DNA of 64,000 nucleotides, from assembly GCA_016806645.1 (NCBI GenBank), contig JACSYO010001682.1:664001-728000 (forward strand), in the 5' to 3' direction. The position numbers and the translations under genes were made by a program. Each line of letters starts with the position of its first letter. Within the stretch, counting starts at the first letter, position 1. A model generated the notes under the pieces. The model was given only the letters and a program-made list of their open reading frames with translations. It ran no database searches and was not told where the DNA came from. The DNA is from Ophiodon elongatus (Eukaryota; Chordata; Actinopteri; Perciformes; Hexagrammidae). Shown piece by piece: positions 23,188 to 34,010 of this stretch.

Positions 23188-23470
23188 TGATCGGGAGAGC
23201 CCCGACGGTTAGAGTTTTGTTCGACTTTGGGACTCTCCGGGTGTTCATGTCGCCCGTCTTGACATATGTTGCTTGTTTGTAATAAACTTCATTATACCAG
23301 CAAGAACAGTGTCCGCGGAGATTCCTTCATCATCACTCCAACATCACTGTCACTTGAAATATACAACAAGTGTGAACTGAAAAAAGTTAAAAAGCAGTTC
23401 AACTTTTGAAATGACAAAATGGCAAAATTTCTTTTTCAGTGTTCGGTTGTACTTAGTTCCATCCTTTCGT

Positions 23471-23590
23471 GTCCAAAAAAAACAAGATGGCGATTGCCAA
23501 ATGCCAAACTTGATGATTTAAAACCTTTGTCTGCAAACCAATGGGTGACGTCACAGTGACTACGTCCACTTCTTATTTACAGTCTATGGA
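23471..23590. repeat. Dispersed repeat family D, copy 1 (3' module)
   Basis: Contains GATGGCGATTGCC, then AACCAATGGGTGACGTCAC and CTACGTCCACTTCTTA, the same module as at 29180-29227. It matches the closing part of a very common teleost interspersed repeat. Only the 3' part is present here. It carries an exact CRE palindrome at 23546-23553. Confidence 0.7.
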
Positions 23591-23599
23591 TTCCACTGG

Positions 23600-25325
23600 T
23601 AATTCAAGAGCTTCGCCCTCAGGCTCTACATAGCAGCAAACCCACATTTCGGACTAAAAAAGTTAGAGTCAGCAACAGCAAGCTCAGTTGAGAAATGATT
23701 ATAATACAGTTCCTTTGAATATTCAGTAACTATTTCATCAGTTAACTGCCATCCTGGCGCCCACACAGAAAGTAATAATGCCTCCAGTCGGTCAGTCTTC
23801 ATGTGCCTGTGAAACAGGTATACATAAATTGCACTAACTGTTAATAAAACTAGCAGCTTTCTAAAGTATTAATTCCCTCTTCACATAATTGGATAGGACA
23901 CCAAGGTGGCTGGCAATATTTTTTATGGGACTACCCTGTCAGGAGTGCAGATTGTCTTTTGAGGCGGAGTGATGGTTGAGTGCAAAGTGACAGTGAATCT
24001 TGGAAATGGTAGTCCTTAGAACATTATTTGCCATAAATTATGGGGAGGATCTCTGCTCAAGGTCAACTGTAAAAGTGACAGCCTTCAAGCGAAGCAAAGC
24101 CCGGTCCAGCTCAACGATCAGCCAAGGCTTCATCAAGAAAGAACCCTACAACTTTATCAGTCTGGGCCAACAACTTTATCAGTCCTGTTGCCTGGCCGAC
24201 CACTGGCCAGTCTGAAATGGGAGCATGACCCAGTCCCATGTGAAGGCCTTTTAAAGATGGTGAGTCTCCAAGCAGACTTGTAGACAACTCATAACCGAGG
24301 ACAGCCAATCACTTGGCAGCTCCCGTAAAGAGTTAAAAGGTTGAACTTTGAGATTGATTTGCAATGGCGAAAGGTGTCGCTGGGTTTACTGATCCCTCGT
24401 GAGCTCAAAGTTCATCTACTGTATAGAGCTCGCTAAGACTAGCCATTTTAATTTGGATGTTGATTGGATAAGATTTGTGAGGATTATTGCAGACACTGGT
24501 GGAATCAAGAAAAATATCAGTGGCTGTTGCATCAACAAAGACTTGACATCAACATTATTCTAATTAAGTTGCAAAAATAAAAATGGCAATGATAAAAAGG
24601 CTGCAAGTTCAATCAGCAAGTAGTTTCATAAATGCCTCATAACTGAGGCGAGCGGTTGGAATCTTTTTTTATGAGCTGTTACAATCGGGTCCATTTGCCA
24701 ACTCGGATCATCCAATCTAATTTATAGAGCAGAAATTATGAGCAGTTATTAACCGCAAAGCTGAATGTTGCTCTTGCACGACTTTCATGTGCTGCTGAAT
24801 AACGCCGACGCTGTACCATATAATGGTGCAAGGATCTTATTTATGTATTCAGACAACATTCACATCAAGGGGCATTATGGTTGAGGGTCAAGAGCCCTTG
24901 ATCGTTCAGCACGTGTGATGCTGCTTAACTGAGCCCAGTCAATGACACACAAAAATGTAAAATCACACTGCTTCAAGAAGGTTAGCAAAGGTGCACGCTA
25001 AGACCAACGTGCAAGGACGAACGCTCGTCTTTGCTTTTGTTGAGTCAATACCTCCAGAAGGAATAAAACTCTACAATCTTGCATCATATTAGAACAGTAT
25101 TTTTATTTGGTCCAGAGATCTCAATTAAAGTGCACTGTGAGAAAATGAGCCTACTGTGAGAAAAAACAAAGTGGAGGCTCAAAAACGACACAAAACACGT
25201 CTCAAATAAAGGTCTAGGTGCAATGGGGACGAAGCCATTGCTGTTTTGCCCTATTGGTTTGAAATACATTTTATGTCAATGTCAATCTCGGAACCCATCG
25301 GCTATCAGTCTGACAACAATTTAGC
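23600..25325. other. Unique-looking stretch, no gene recognised
   Basis: The only internal structure noted is a repeated ACAACTTTATCAGTC word at about 24149 and 24171. A 71-codon + frame at 24000-24215 has no motif. Confidence 0.45.
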
Positions 25326-25329
25326 TTCT

Positions 25330-25662
25330 GGGGTCAATATTTCTGGGGTTCCGGTTTAGCCAGCGGAAATCCAGGCTAACCTGCAACCGTGCGCCAGTCC
25401 TAGTTTACAGTCCAATTAGCAACTTGAGAGTGAGAATGGAGTTGGACAACGTCTGTAACCGGATTGTTTCAACAAGCCAATTAGCCAAGCTAATACAAAG
25501 CTACGTCCTCGTCAGACGATAGCTGATGGTGCATTTCAGATAATGCGTTCCGCTTCCATTCATTTGCTCGCCACAAGGACTGTTTACCTGCATTCAACCA
25601 AAGTCCGCTCAAACGTGATTGGTCAGTACTACTCTGACTACTCTTGTCTTGTTGCCTACAGT
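25330..25662 (+). repeat. Dispersed repeat family E, copy 1
   Basis: In order: AATATTTCTGGGGTTCC, ATTAGCAACTTG, GAATGGAGTTGGA, AATGCGTTCCGC, CCTGCATTCAACCAAAG, CAAACGTGATTGGTCA and GTTGCCTACAG. The same words occur in reverse complement at 41732-42025. I recall this as a repeat common in percomorph fish. No intact coding remnant was seen. Confidence 0.75.
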
Positions 25663-25687
25663 AAGAGATTAAGACCGTGTAAACTAG

Positions 25688-25760
25688 TGGTAGGCAAACA
25701 GTGGCCCATGGGCCAAAATATCTGGTCCTCCAACAAAAATGTCTGGTTAGAGTTGAAGTA
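25688..25760. mobile_element. Possible hAT terminus
   Basis: TAGTGGTAGGCAAACAGTGG followed by CCCATGGGCCAAAATATCTG resembles the degenerate first 40 bases of hAT (Charlie-like) elements, which read CAGNGGTNGGCAAAC and then a GGCCCGCGGGCC palindrome. No partner end was identified. Confidence 0.4.
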
Positions 25761-25764
25761 TTCC

Positions 25765-27115
25765 AAGTTACAGTTGGCATTCAAACTTTACCATGACCAT
25801 TCATTTCACTTTTTAGACCATAACAGATCGGCTCCTCACAAACATAAAGAGGTGGAAATCAAACATCAATTAATGCATATCTCCAGTCCCATATTGCAAC
25901 ACAGTCAGTAAACTTCTGCTGTTAGGCCTCATGAGATATTTGCCCTCATATACATTCCTAAAATCAACCGTTTATACCTGCAATGCATCTGTGCTCGGAC
26001 AACATTACCCCTGAATGAGCAACGTTAAAACAAACTGTACGCCTTCTCCAGCTACGGGCAGTCATAAGAGGCAAACTGAATAAGTGAAATAGTCTTTAAA
26101 ACAGCAGCGAGTGAGCAATCTGTTTATTGAAAGAACAGTTGACCGACGTCTGACCTTTCACCTCTCGTCCTTTTGCCGTCTTTGGCGCGCAGCTAGCGGT
26201 GTAATTGCGAGTATGCCGTGTGTAGTTTCCTGACATCACACCGCAGAGTGTGACCTCTTGATGTGCAGGAGCTTGCCAACAGTTCCGGCTGCCTTGCACG
26301 GCTTTAATGAAAAATGTAATCCCTCGCTATCTCAGACGGGCACCACCACATTTGCCCAGACAGTTCGTCAGACTTGGGTGACATGCGTATTCCTGCGTGC
26401 GGCGGGGGCGGTGACATGTGATAATGCCAGGCTTTATTCTGCTTCCCTCCTCAGCCCCCCCCCCCCCCAGTGATAATTTTCACGGGCCTGTGCAGTCGAT
26501 CACGCTGCGCAACCTGTCACCAGCCGTCGGGCTGCGCCGCCTTCGTGGAGGATATACGCCATCGACACGCTCCTCTGCTGACTGGCAACAGCTCGTCTTG
26601 TGACAGTGCGGTGTGCAGCGGCGGCGTGCGTGTGTGCCAGAGATAGGGCCGCTCTGAGATTCCACATAATCATCCTCTGCACCCTTCCATATTGCTGTGT
26701 CAGGCTCCCACACTGATTCATGCTAATGATCTCAGCTGATGCAATTTGTAAGGTGCATAGATGCGACCAGTCGAAGCCGGGTTATGCAAATGTGTTTTTC
26801 TCTCCTCTCTTTGTTTGTGGAGTGTTTGTTCTCAAGTGTCTTGTATGCTGATAGAGTTTGAGGGTTGCAAGGGAAAGGAAGCATTGTTAGCGAGTGCGTA
26901 TGCAACGATAAGCTTAATCAGGATGTGGTGGATGAACAAATGAACGCAGACGTGGGCTGTTAGAAATCAATACCTCATCTACCATGCATCAGATAAGACT
27001 GGCAGGCTGATTATATTGGGAACGTGTGTTAATTACAGGCTTGTTCTTTTAGAAGGGTCTGTTCACCTAAATTAAAAGAGAACATCTTTCCTCCCTTATC
27101 TTGAGAAAAGTGCTG
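25765..27115. other. Stretch with a GC-rich block, no gene recognised
   Basis: About 26395-26650 is GC- and CpG-rich and contains C14 at 26455-26468. It is preceded by a pyrimidine-rich CTTCCCTCCTCAG that could act as an acceptor. No reading frame across it is recognised. The short minus frames at 26480-26721 (HARRRCTPHC-like) are arginine-rich products of GC-rich DNA. Confidence 0.4.
26455..26468. repeat. Poly-C homopolymer (14 C)
   Basis: Fourteen consecutive C inside a CpG-rich block. Confidence 0.9.
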
Positions 27116-27119
27116 GATC

Positions 27120-27515
27120 AGGTATCGGCAAGTACCCCGAGCGAATGCACCGATCCAATATCACGTTATCATATCATTCATCAGCTCATTTGCGCTACAC
27201 AAGAACAGAACAGGCCTGATCCATACTGTACTTAGCTAATTCCATCCTCCCAAAAAAAACGATCCCTGCTTCCGAAATTGAGGATGGAAGTTGCTAACGA
27301 GTGAGCCATCTCGGTTCTTTCTCATCTCTGTTGAGAGTTTCACATGTGCAGCGTAACGTTAGCCAGAGCTAACGAAATGTCCACAATTTGGCCACACTAG
27401 AAAATCTGTCAAACTTGAAAATAAACTAAATTTGTTTTTAACGCGCTGTTATCGGATCGGTACTAGTATCAGCTGATAACGCAAGTTCCGGTATCGGAAT
27501 TGGCATTGAACAAAA
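27120..27515 (+). mobile_element. Degenerate hAT element with transposase start fossil, copy 1
   Basis: ATGCACCGATCC, ATATCACGTTATCATAT and GCTCATTTGCGCTACAC at the left, CACATGTGCAG in the middle, and ATCGGATCGGTACT plus GGTATCGG words at the right are typical of a fish hAT family. An ATG at 27377 reads M-S-T-I-W-P-H and then stops, the position where the BED zinc finger starts in relatives. The copy at 44600-44930 shares the same blocks in the same order. Confidence 0.6.
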
Positions 27516-27519
27516 TACA

Positions 27520-28910
27520 TTGGAACATATCTGATCTTAAAGCTGCACTAATATATATTTTAATAATAACAATGGATCAAATTGCTATGTGTGATTCCTA
27601 TAGTGATAAACTCAGAGAATTATCACCCATCTCTGCAGTTCCCTTCACAGAGGCTTTTAGCATAATGTTTGGTTTTCACGGACCACGGACCACTGCTTTA
27701 CCGTTTTGGTTCACCGCCTCTTCGCTCTCATCCACCTGGTTTCCAGCTGCTGTTTTCAGTGAAAAAGCTCTGATAAAGCCAACGTAAGATAACTTCTTAG
27801 CACCAATTAGATGATGGACAGACACATAGCGGAGAATTTAGAAGGTAGAGTGACCAATAGTTTTCTCATGAGTTGGTGGAGACAAAAACAGAGCTAAAAG
27901 GAGAGTGACTTCGTTTTATTGGGTGAAACACGACTCCAAATTCATGCAGATGTTGCTCCGTGTCTGATGATATGATTACCACGAAGTGGCAAAAAAGTCA
28001 AAGTTTGTGTTTGCAAATATGGTCTACAGGTGTAATAAATATCTAATTGTATCTTTGACACTGGTTGATCTAATAGTAGTGATGCTGATGCTGCAAGAGA
28101 GGGGTTGGGCTGGAAAAGGGCAACTTTAAACGATTCAGGATTATTCGGCTCGATGACCAAACTTTGTTTTTCCACCATTTAGTGCCCTCCACATTAACGA
28201 ACAACTCTTTGCCCACATTCTCCAAAAGAGACACAAATTGCTGAGGCACTTCAGAGGAGACTGCATGATGGAAAGAGACGACTAGCATCCCCAACTCCCC
28301 TACCCTTCCTGCCAGGACATATGTGAAAGCTTTCAAAGCAACTGCAAGTGTTCATTAGAGATAAGGGAGTTTGTCTGCCTACGTAATTGCCCGGCTCCTG
28401 TGGCAGACTGTATGTGTCAGTCAACTCTTACTAGCATGACAGCGGCCTGCCAGGCTTCAGCAGCTGCTCTTGTTCCCTGACATTTAGACCCATTTAAGCT
28501 CATTAGAACTAAGAAGCCAGCAGGGCCTTTTGTGTTGGCCTGTTTTGCTCACACAGGAGATAAATGAGTGGCAATTTTGAGCGTTTCTTTCAGCTTGTGT
28601 TTTTAACTGTGGTTCAAAGAGCCGCGAGTGGCAGTTGGCAGTGAGAGGTAACGGAAAAATGTGAGCAGTAACCAGAAATTCTTCAGCCCATCAGCAACGT
28701 CCGGTTCACACTGGACGCGGAAGCGCTGCAAAGCACCACGATTTTTGGAGAAGCGCTGCCCAAGTCTCTTCAGCACCTATGTAAACCATTGTTTTTAGCC
28801 CCAACCAACACTGACTCATAACATCTAAACACCTGGAAACACACTTGTGATATGCAAAATTGGAGTTCTCCTTTAATACTAGTTAGGCGGTAACATATGG
28901 TTCTGAAAAG
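27520..28910. other. Stretch with one unassigned open frame, no gene supported
   Basis: The minus frame at 28070-28336 (88 codons, containing F-V-S-L-L-E-N-V-G-K-E-L-F-V-N-V-E-G) has a more protein-like composition than its neighbours and is preceded by a CCTGGCAG acceptor-like site, but I do not recognise it. The rest holds nothing identifiable. Confidence 0.35.
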
Positions 28911-28915
28911 GGAAG

Positions 28916-29227
28916 CCACTGCGGAAGTGCCTGCAACTTGCATTCTTTCTAATGGCCATGAGGGGACGACTCCTCTGGTTGCTAAAAGAATTCAGATTGT
29001 ATAAAAGTCTGAATAAAATAGATGATAAAGCAGGGGATGCTTTAGAGCGTCGCTACCTTGTGACAGGTCGCTGCTACAGCGATTGTATGGAAGTCTATGA
29101 CAAAATGACTTGTCAATTGATTTATTACCTCAGTAAACATTGTAAAAACGAGTGTATGGTCTCAATCGCCATTTTCAATGGTCCACAAACCAATGGGTGA
29201 CGTCACGATGAATACGTCCACTTCTTA
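28916..29227. repeat. Dispersed repeat family D, copy 2
   Basis: Shares with 38085-38360 the blocks GAAGTGCCT, TTGCATTCT, GGCCAT, CGACTCCTCTGGTTGC, CTCAGTAAACATTGTAAA and ATGGTCTCAATCGC. With 23471-23590 it shares the closing CAATGGGTGACGTCAC block. An AAAGCAGGGGATGCTTTAGA block sits in the middle here but at the end of the 38 kb copy, so the internal order differs. Short frames across it are not genes. Confidence 0.8.
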
Positions 29228-29229
29228 CA

Positions 29230-29960
29230 TACTATGTGCGAGACCTTATCAAGAGTGGGTTCTTTTACACACTGAGACTAAACTAGCGAGGGCTGACTCA
29301 GAGCTGCTGCCCTTTGTTTTTGATCCAACCATGTTTCAGTTAAAAGTATTAAAACTCAAGTTCATAATTAATCAGCAATAAAATTGTCCACTGAACCAAT
29401 TTTCCTGCCAGAGACTTGGCACTTAACAAGGCTAAATTAACTATGATAGAGACAGGATGCGTGTTGAGGAAGAATACTGAGGGTGTTCAACCTGAAAAGT
29501 TGGAAGGATCAAAACATTCTTCTGATTCTATTTCTCTTCAAAACTGGAGTAGGAAGTGTTGGAGGTTTTGTGAATTGATCAACACCAAATCGCGGTCTGA
29601 TGTTAAAACATTTATTGTCTGTGATGGCAGGGAGCCTCAGCACAGCTGCTGCCGTCTTTGTTTCTAGCAAAGCAAAGATATAGTGTGAGAAAGTCCGTGA
29701 AGAGTTGGAGGGATGGATGGGATATCCAAACACAGAACTTCTATTCAGGGGACCGGCATTGGTGTAAACTCGTGTCAGGTGACATGGACCTTCAGGTGGG
29801 ACCTGCTTTATTATGTTGTCTTGTAGCCCTGTGTCAAAATCTAGTTTAAGGACCGTCACAATTTCTGATGTTATGCTTACATGGTGCATATTCCAACATT
29901 AATTTGTATCTAGACAAAATACACAGCAAACCTGGAGCCGTGTGATATTCCAGCATAAAA
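29230..29960. other. Unassigned stretch, no gene recognised
   Basis: Overlapping short frames on both strands (29416-29667 + and 29509-29889 -), none with a motif. Part of it may be the body of the element whose right end is at 29965-30036. Confidence 0.4.
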
Positions 29961-29964
29961 TAAA

Positions 29965-30036
29965 ATAAAATTGAAAACCGAATACCTTCCCAACAAACGA
30001 ATGACTGAATATTTGAATATTCGGGTCCAGCCCTAG
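29965..30036. mobile_element. Repeat family F, copy 1 (probable hAT right end)
   Basis: AAATTGAAAACCGAATACC, CCCAACAAACGAATGACTG, then ATATTCGGGTCCAGCCCTAG. The terminal 'GGGTCCAGCCCTA' looks like the end of a hAT-type terminal repeat whose other end would read TAGGGCTGGACCC. A second, more decayed copy in the same orientation is at 34898-34974. Confidence 0.55.
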
Positions 30037-30039
30037 TTT

Positions 30040-31215
30040 TTGTTAGTGTTTAATCACGTAAAAACTAAGAATCGAACGAGGTAACTGTGGTTTTGCACTC
30101 TGTGGCTCATTTTAAGGCAGGCTTGGTAAAAGGGAGGAGTGATTCAGTTGGTTAGGGTTAGAGTTAAGGGGGTTTTAAGCTAGATGCAACCAAACCCTAC
30201 ACACTGTCCCTTTTACATAGGGCCCAGCAGCTACTTTTTGCTAGAAGTATAGCAGGATAATCTGGCCATATATTCAACCTAAATTAAGCAATTGTCAATG
30301 GTTTCTACATTTCCCTTTGTCAAAAATGTCAAAGCAGTGAAATGCCTGGAATGAATCAAAACAGTAGTTTGGAAACTAGTCAGCAGTACTGTAATGGTCC
30401 ACTTTAGATTCAGCAGTTCTTGTGAGCTGATGAGTATCTATACCAGACACAAAGTTGCATCTGGACACACAGGAAGAATCTAAGGGAGGCGGGACATTAT
30501 TCTCTTTTGCGGCCAACAAGACAGCTGTGTTTTTATGTACAGAAATCTTGCTGAGTGCAACTTTAATTCTGTAATGCTGGCATTTTCTTTTTGCCAGTTT
30601 AGTGAAAACTTAGAGGGAGTTCAGAGAGTATTTTAGAATCCTCTGTCTGGTTTCATTTTTAAATTGCCTGTTTAAATGACATACTGTACGGCATTGCAAA
30701 GTTTCGCAGTGCATAATTTCAAAGAGAATATTTCTGCTGTTTTGAGACGGGCTGGATCCATCCTCCAGCTCAGAGTCTCCAGGGAGAGCCAATTAGCTTG
30801 CTCTTCTCGTCTTTGATCATCCGAGCTGAGATGGTGCAACGTCATGCCACACTCAGGTGCTGATGAGATTATCTCCTTTGTAAAAGCACACATTGAGAAG
30901 AGATCTCATCTGTCGTATTACGGCCAGGTGTAGGAAAAAAACAGCTGGACCAAACAACAAACGCATGCTTATGAGCTTTGAAGTGGATTAAAGGCTCTGG
31001 ATACACTTGTCATTGCAATGAGACTTTTGTCATTCGATCCAGGACACATTAACTGTCAAGTCTGTACGCCCCGAGATCGAATGTTGCTCGCCTTGGGAGA
31101 GCAAAAGGGAAAACCAGGCCTGGAGGACGACGGACACCTGCTGTCTGAGTCGTGTTGAGTTTCTGCTGATGAAAACACAACTTTTCCTGATTTTTTGGTT
31201 TCAAAATGTATAGGA
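30040..31215. other. Unique-looking stretch, no gene recognised
   Basis: No repeat family or exon recognised. Short minus frames at 30610-30893 lack motifs. Confidence 0.45.
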
Positions 31216-31216
31216 A

Positions 31217-31537
31217 CTTTTATTGTGAAGAAGTTACAGGAAATAAAATGTTCTTATTAACAAATTACCAGAGCTTTGTTAGCAGCTATTTTTCAATCAA
31301 ACATGTCTACTAATACTGCTGGGAGGAAGAGTAAGGAGCAAAAATAATGCTTTAATTGTGAAGATTTTACAAGAAATTGAATGTGTTTATCATCGAATAT
31401 AGCTGATCTTTGTCAGTGGCTGTTCTTCAATATAAATAAGTCCACTAATACTGCAGGTAGAAAGAGAAATCAGCTGAAATGATGGGGGACTTTTATTGTG
31501 AAGAATTTAAAGGAAATTAAATGTGTTCATCCACCGT
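31217..31537. repeat. Diverged tandem repeat, about 2.3 units of 133-140 bp
   Basis: Units start at 31217, 31350 and 31490 with CTTTTATTGTGAAGAA / CTTTAATTGTGAAGAT / CTTTTATTGTGAAGAA. The first two also share the interior words TTCAAT, CCACTAATACTGC (CTACTAATACTGC in unit 1) and a purine-rich end. The third unit stops after about 47 bases. Divergence between units suggests an old minisatellite or local duplication. Confidence 0.8.
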
Positions 31538-31663
31538 TTTACAGCCGCTCCTTTTACCCCCGAAATCGGATTACTATCCCGTCAGGTAGGTCGCATTGAA
31601 GAGTCAAGTGTGGACGCACATATGCTCACAAAAGTCACATTGAAAAAGACAAGTGTAACCACG

Positions 31664-31666
<3 letters not shown>

Positions 31667-31707
<41 letters not shown>

Positions 31708-31736
31708 GCGAGAGAGCGAGAGAGAGAGAGCGAGAG

Positions 31737-31792
<56 letters not shown>

Positions 31793-31800
31793 GGAGGGAG
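31667..31800. repeat. Long interrupted (GA)n tract, 134 bp
   Basis: GA dinucleotides with regular GAGC interruptions in the first part, a pure GA block in the middle and GACA units near the end, closing in GGGAGGGAGG. It generates three overlapping long frames (31523-31837 + and 31582-31893, 31604-31864 -) that encode only Arg-Glu or Ser-Leu runs and are not genes. Confidence 0.95.
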
Positions 31801-31804
31801 GCGA

Positions 31805-33595
31805 GTGTATTCGAAACAGTGTGAAAAGACGAAGTGACTTTGCTGAGCTGCCGTTAAACAACAACGTTGTTTCAGATGATTTGGCCCTGGCACCGTGCCC
31901 CCCCTTCCAGAGGACTTTCAGGCCAAGGCGAGCACGGCTGTGTCCTCACGCAGCGAGCGACATCCATAAAGATGACAGCAGCCCTGCAGGAGATGCTGAG
32001 GGTGGTGGGGGGCGGCGGGAGACGGGACACAGGAGGAGAGGCATTGCCCTAGAATCACCAAGCTGTTCGGGGTTTGACGGCAGCTCTGACTGATAAGAAG
32101 CGGCAGGGGAAGCTGCGGCCCTGTTTGGCAGGCACCCCGGCACCGTTTGGCATAACTGCACTCGCTGGTGAGGCGGCGATAACTTTAGATTGCTGGAATC
32201 ACCAGGCATGAAGCTCTGTAAAAGGACATCAACGGGAAAGATGAATAGTGATGAGTGAGCGGGCCATAGCCGATGCCCTGGCCTGCCCCTGAAGGATGCA
32301 AACAAACCTCTCAAGTAGCACAGTCTCCTCTAAGATACAGCTCCACCCTTTAAAAGTCTGATCTGACTTCCCCCAGGCTCCGCACGCGGCGGCGTGTCAC
32401 ATCCTGTGAGCAAAACGGAGTAAATACGAGTATATAAACCACGTTGGATTTTGACTTAAAAGAGTTATTTTTCACCTGCGGGAGATGAAGAGGAAGACGA
32501 GTGAACCCCCCTCCTCCACAGTCCCCGATGAGGTGTTATGACAGCAGGTTTAATAAAGCATGAAGAAGTCGTTAATAAGTAATTCCGCGCCGTGTTGACA
32601 AATAATGCAGAGTAGAGCGCCAGCAGAGTAAATCACGTCGACGTGAGGCAGCGAAAACATCAAGCCTACTGAATGTCGAACCGGGGTGTTTATTTCAGTG
32701 AGGAAAGCTCAGCTCTGGGTGCTACAGTCATGCATCACTAGCGGAGGGAAGAAAACTCACAGGAGGTGGGGGGGAAGACAGACCTACTGGGAAAACTATG
32801 AGTATGGAAATACATCACGCTATAATGCCATATTAATCTTCTTTTTTTTGAAGAAATAGCACAACATTTTGAGAAACGTGCTCATTTCCTTTTTTGTTTT
32901 TAGAGTGAGATGGGAAGATCAATATCGATCTGTGTGAAATACAGAGCTGGATTCAGGATGCGGCTAGCCCAGCTTAGCAGGGTTAGTTTATTGCAAGCCG
33001 GCAGCCCAGCATCAGAGATTATGTATCTTTAAGATGTTTTTTTAAACTAAAATGTTCTACAACAGGCCCGGTGCCAGGATTTCAATTTTAGGACAAAGCC
33101 AATGTAATTTTGGTTGGGCCTATTAGTTGCAGTTTTTAAAACAGTATTCTTGCTCAAACAGTTGACTGATATCATGCTGTGGAAGGTCACTAGTCCTTCT
33201 ATTTGATTAAGACATTTTTAAAATGTTCTTCTCAAACCTTTTCAATGACATGATCTTTTTTTTTATTTTACTCGCCACAGTTTGTTACAAGCGACACATG
33301 TTATGCGATACTGCTCAAATTATGCAAAAAGAGACATCTGTTACGGTCTGCAGGACTGACAGAAAAGAAGCAAAAACCTCATGATAAAAAGAAGTAAAAG
33401 GCCGACAGCTGACAGAGGACGGCAGAACATCGGCTTACATGCCGGGGCAGCTTGTGATCTATGGTTTGCTATTACAGGCCTGTGCTACACCCATTTAAAT
33501 GAAATCCCGCTGCGCGCCCCCAACACCCCAATGCCAAGCTAAGGACCATGAAAATAATAATGACTCAAGTTGGCTTCATAAAACATGGCCACTTT
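31805..33595. other. Moderately GC-rich stretch, no gene recognised
   Basis: 31900-32320 is GC-rich, with several frames of low complexity. Near 32400-32660 and 33400-33540 the sequence looks repeat-free and could hold regulatory islands. No exon with credible splice sites was found. Confidence 0.4.
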
Positions 33596-33599
33596 TGTT

Positions 33600-33629
33600 G
33601 AAGAAAGAAAAAGAAAGAAAAAAAAAATT
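33600..33629. repeat. Purine-rich AAAG-type low-complexity tract
   Basis: GAAAGAAAAAGAAAGAAAAA-like sequence ending in an A run. Confidence 0.8.
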
Positions 33630-33963
33630 AATGGTTTTCTGCTATTTCACAGGAGCTCATCTGCCCATGGCCACTCCCGCCACCGGTTTATTTACAGCCG
33701 AGTATAAAAATGCATTCCAGTGAACACAGAGCTCATATAAACTCTGCCTCATAACCCAGGCCTTGATCGTCGTCCATTTGCTTTGTGCCACACACGCAAC
33801 GGCATCGAAGCGGCGCGCTTCACGTGCGGCCCATGTCACACGTTAACAGATTTATTTATAACGTCCTCCTGCTTCGTGCCGAATGCACCGCAAAGATGCA
33901 ACATAGTGTACAGAACAGAAGAGCTCTAGCTTTTTTACAGTGTCCTGTCCTCCCAGGGTTAGA

Positions 33964-34010
33964 CCCCCCCACCTCCCCACCCCGCCCACCCCCACCCACC
34001 CACCCACCCA
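33964..34010. repeat. C-rich (CCCA)n tract with quadruplex potential on the minus strand
   Basis: Nine or more runs of at least three C separated by one or two bases, ending in four CCCA units. The minus strand therefore has many G3+ runs with very short loops, well beyond the four needed for an intramolecular G-quadruplex. The frames over it (33785-34051 +, 33856-34041 -) are Pro- or Gly-rich artefacts. Confidence 0.9.

Larger units (their letters stand above)
23021..23343 (+). mobile_element. Solo-LTR-like block of an LTR retroelement
   Basis: A compact transcription unit lies between TGTTACAC and CCAACA, typical TG...CA LTR ends. It has a CRE palindrome TGACGTCA at 23137-23144, a TATA box TATATAAG at 23180-23187 and AATAAA at 23281-23286, about 95 bases after the TATA box, fitting a short R region. 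No primer-binding site follows the right end and no internal genes are seen, so a solo LTR is the simplest reading. Target duplication could not be confirmed, so the exact ends are tentative. An LTR fragment or a small promoter unrelated to retroelements remains possible. Confidence 0.5.

Noticed and set aside
31523..31893. Three overlapping 86-104 codon frames
   Set aside because: Produced entirely by the GA microsatellite (Arg-Glu and Ser-Leu runs).
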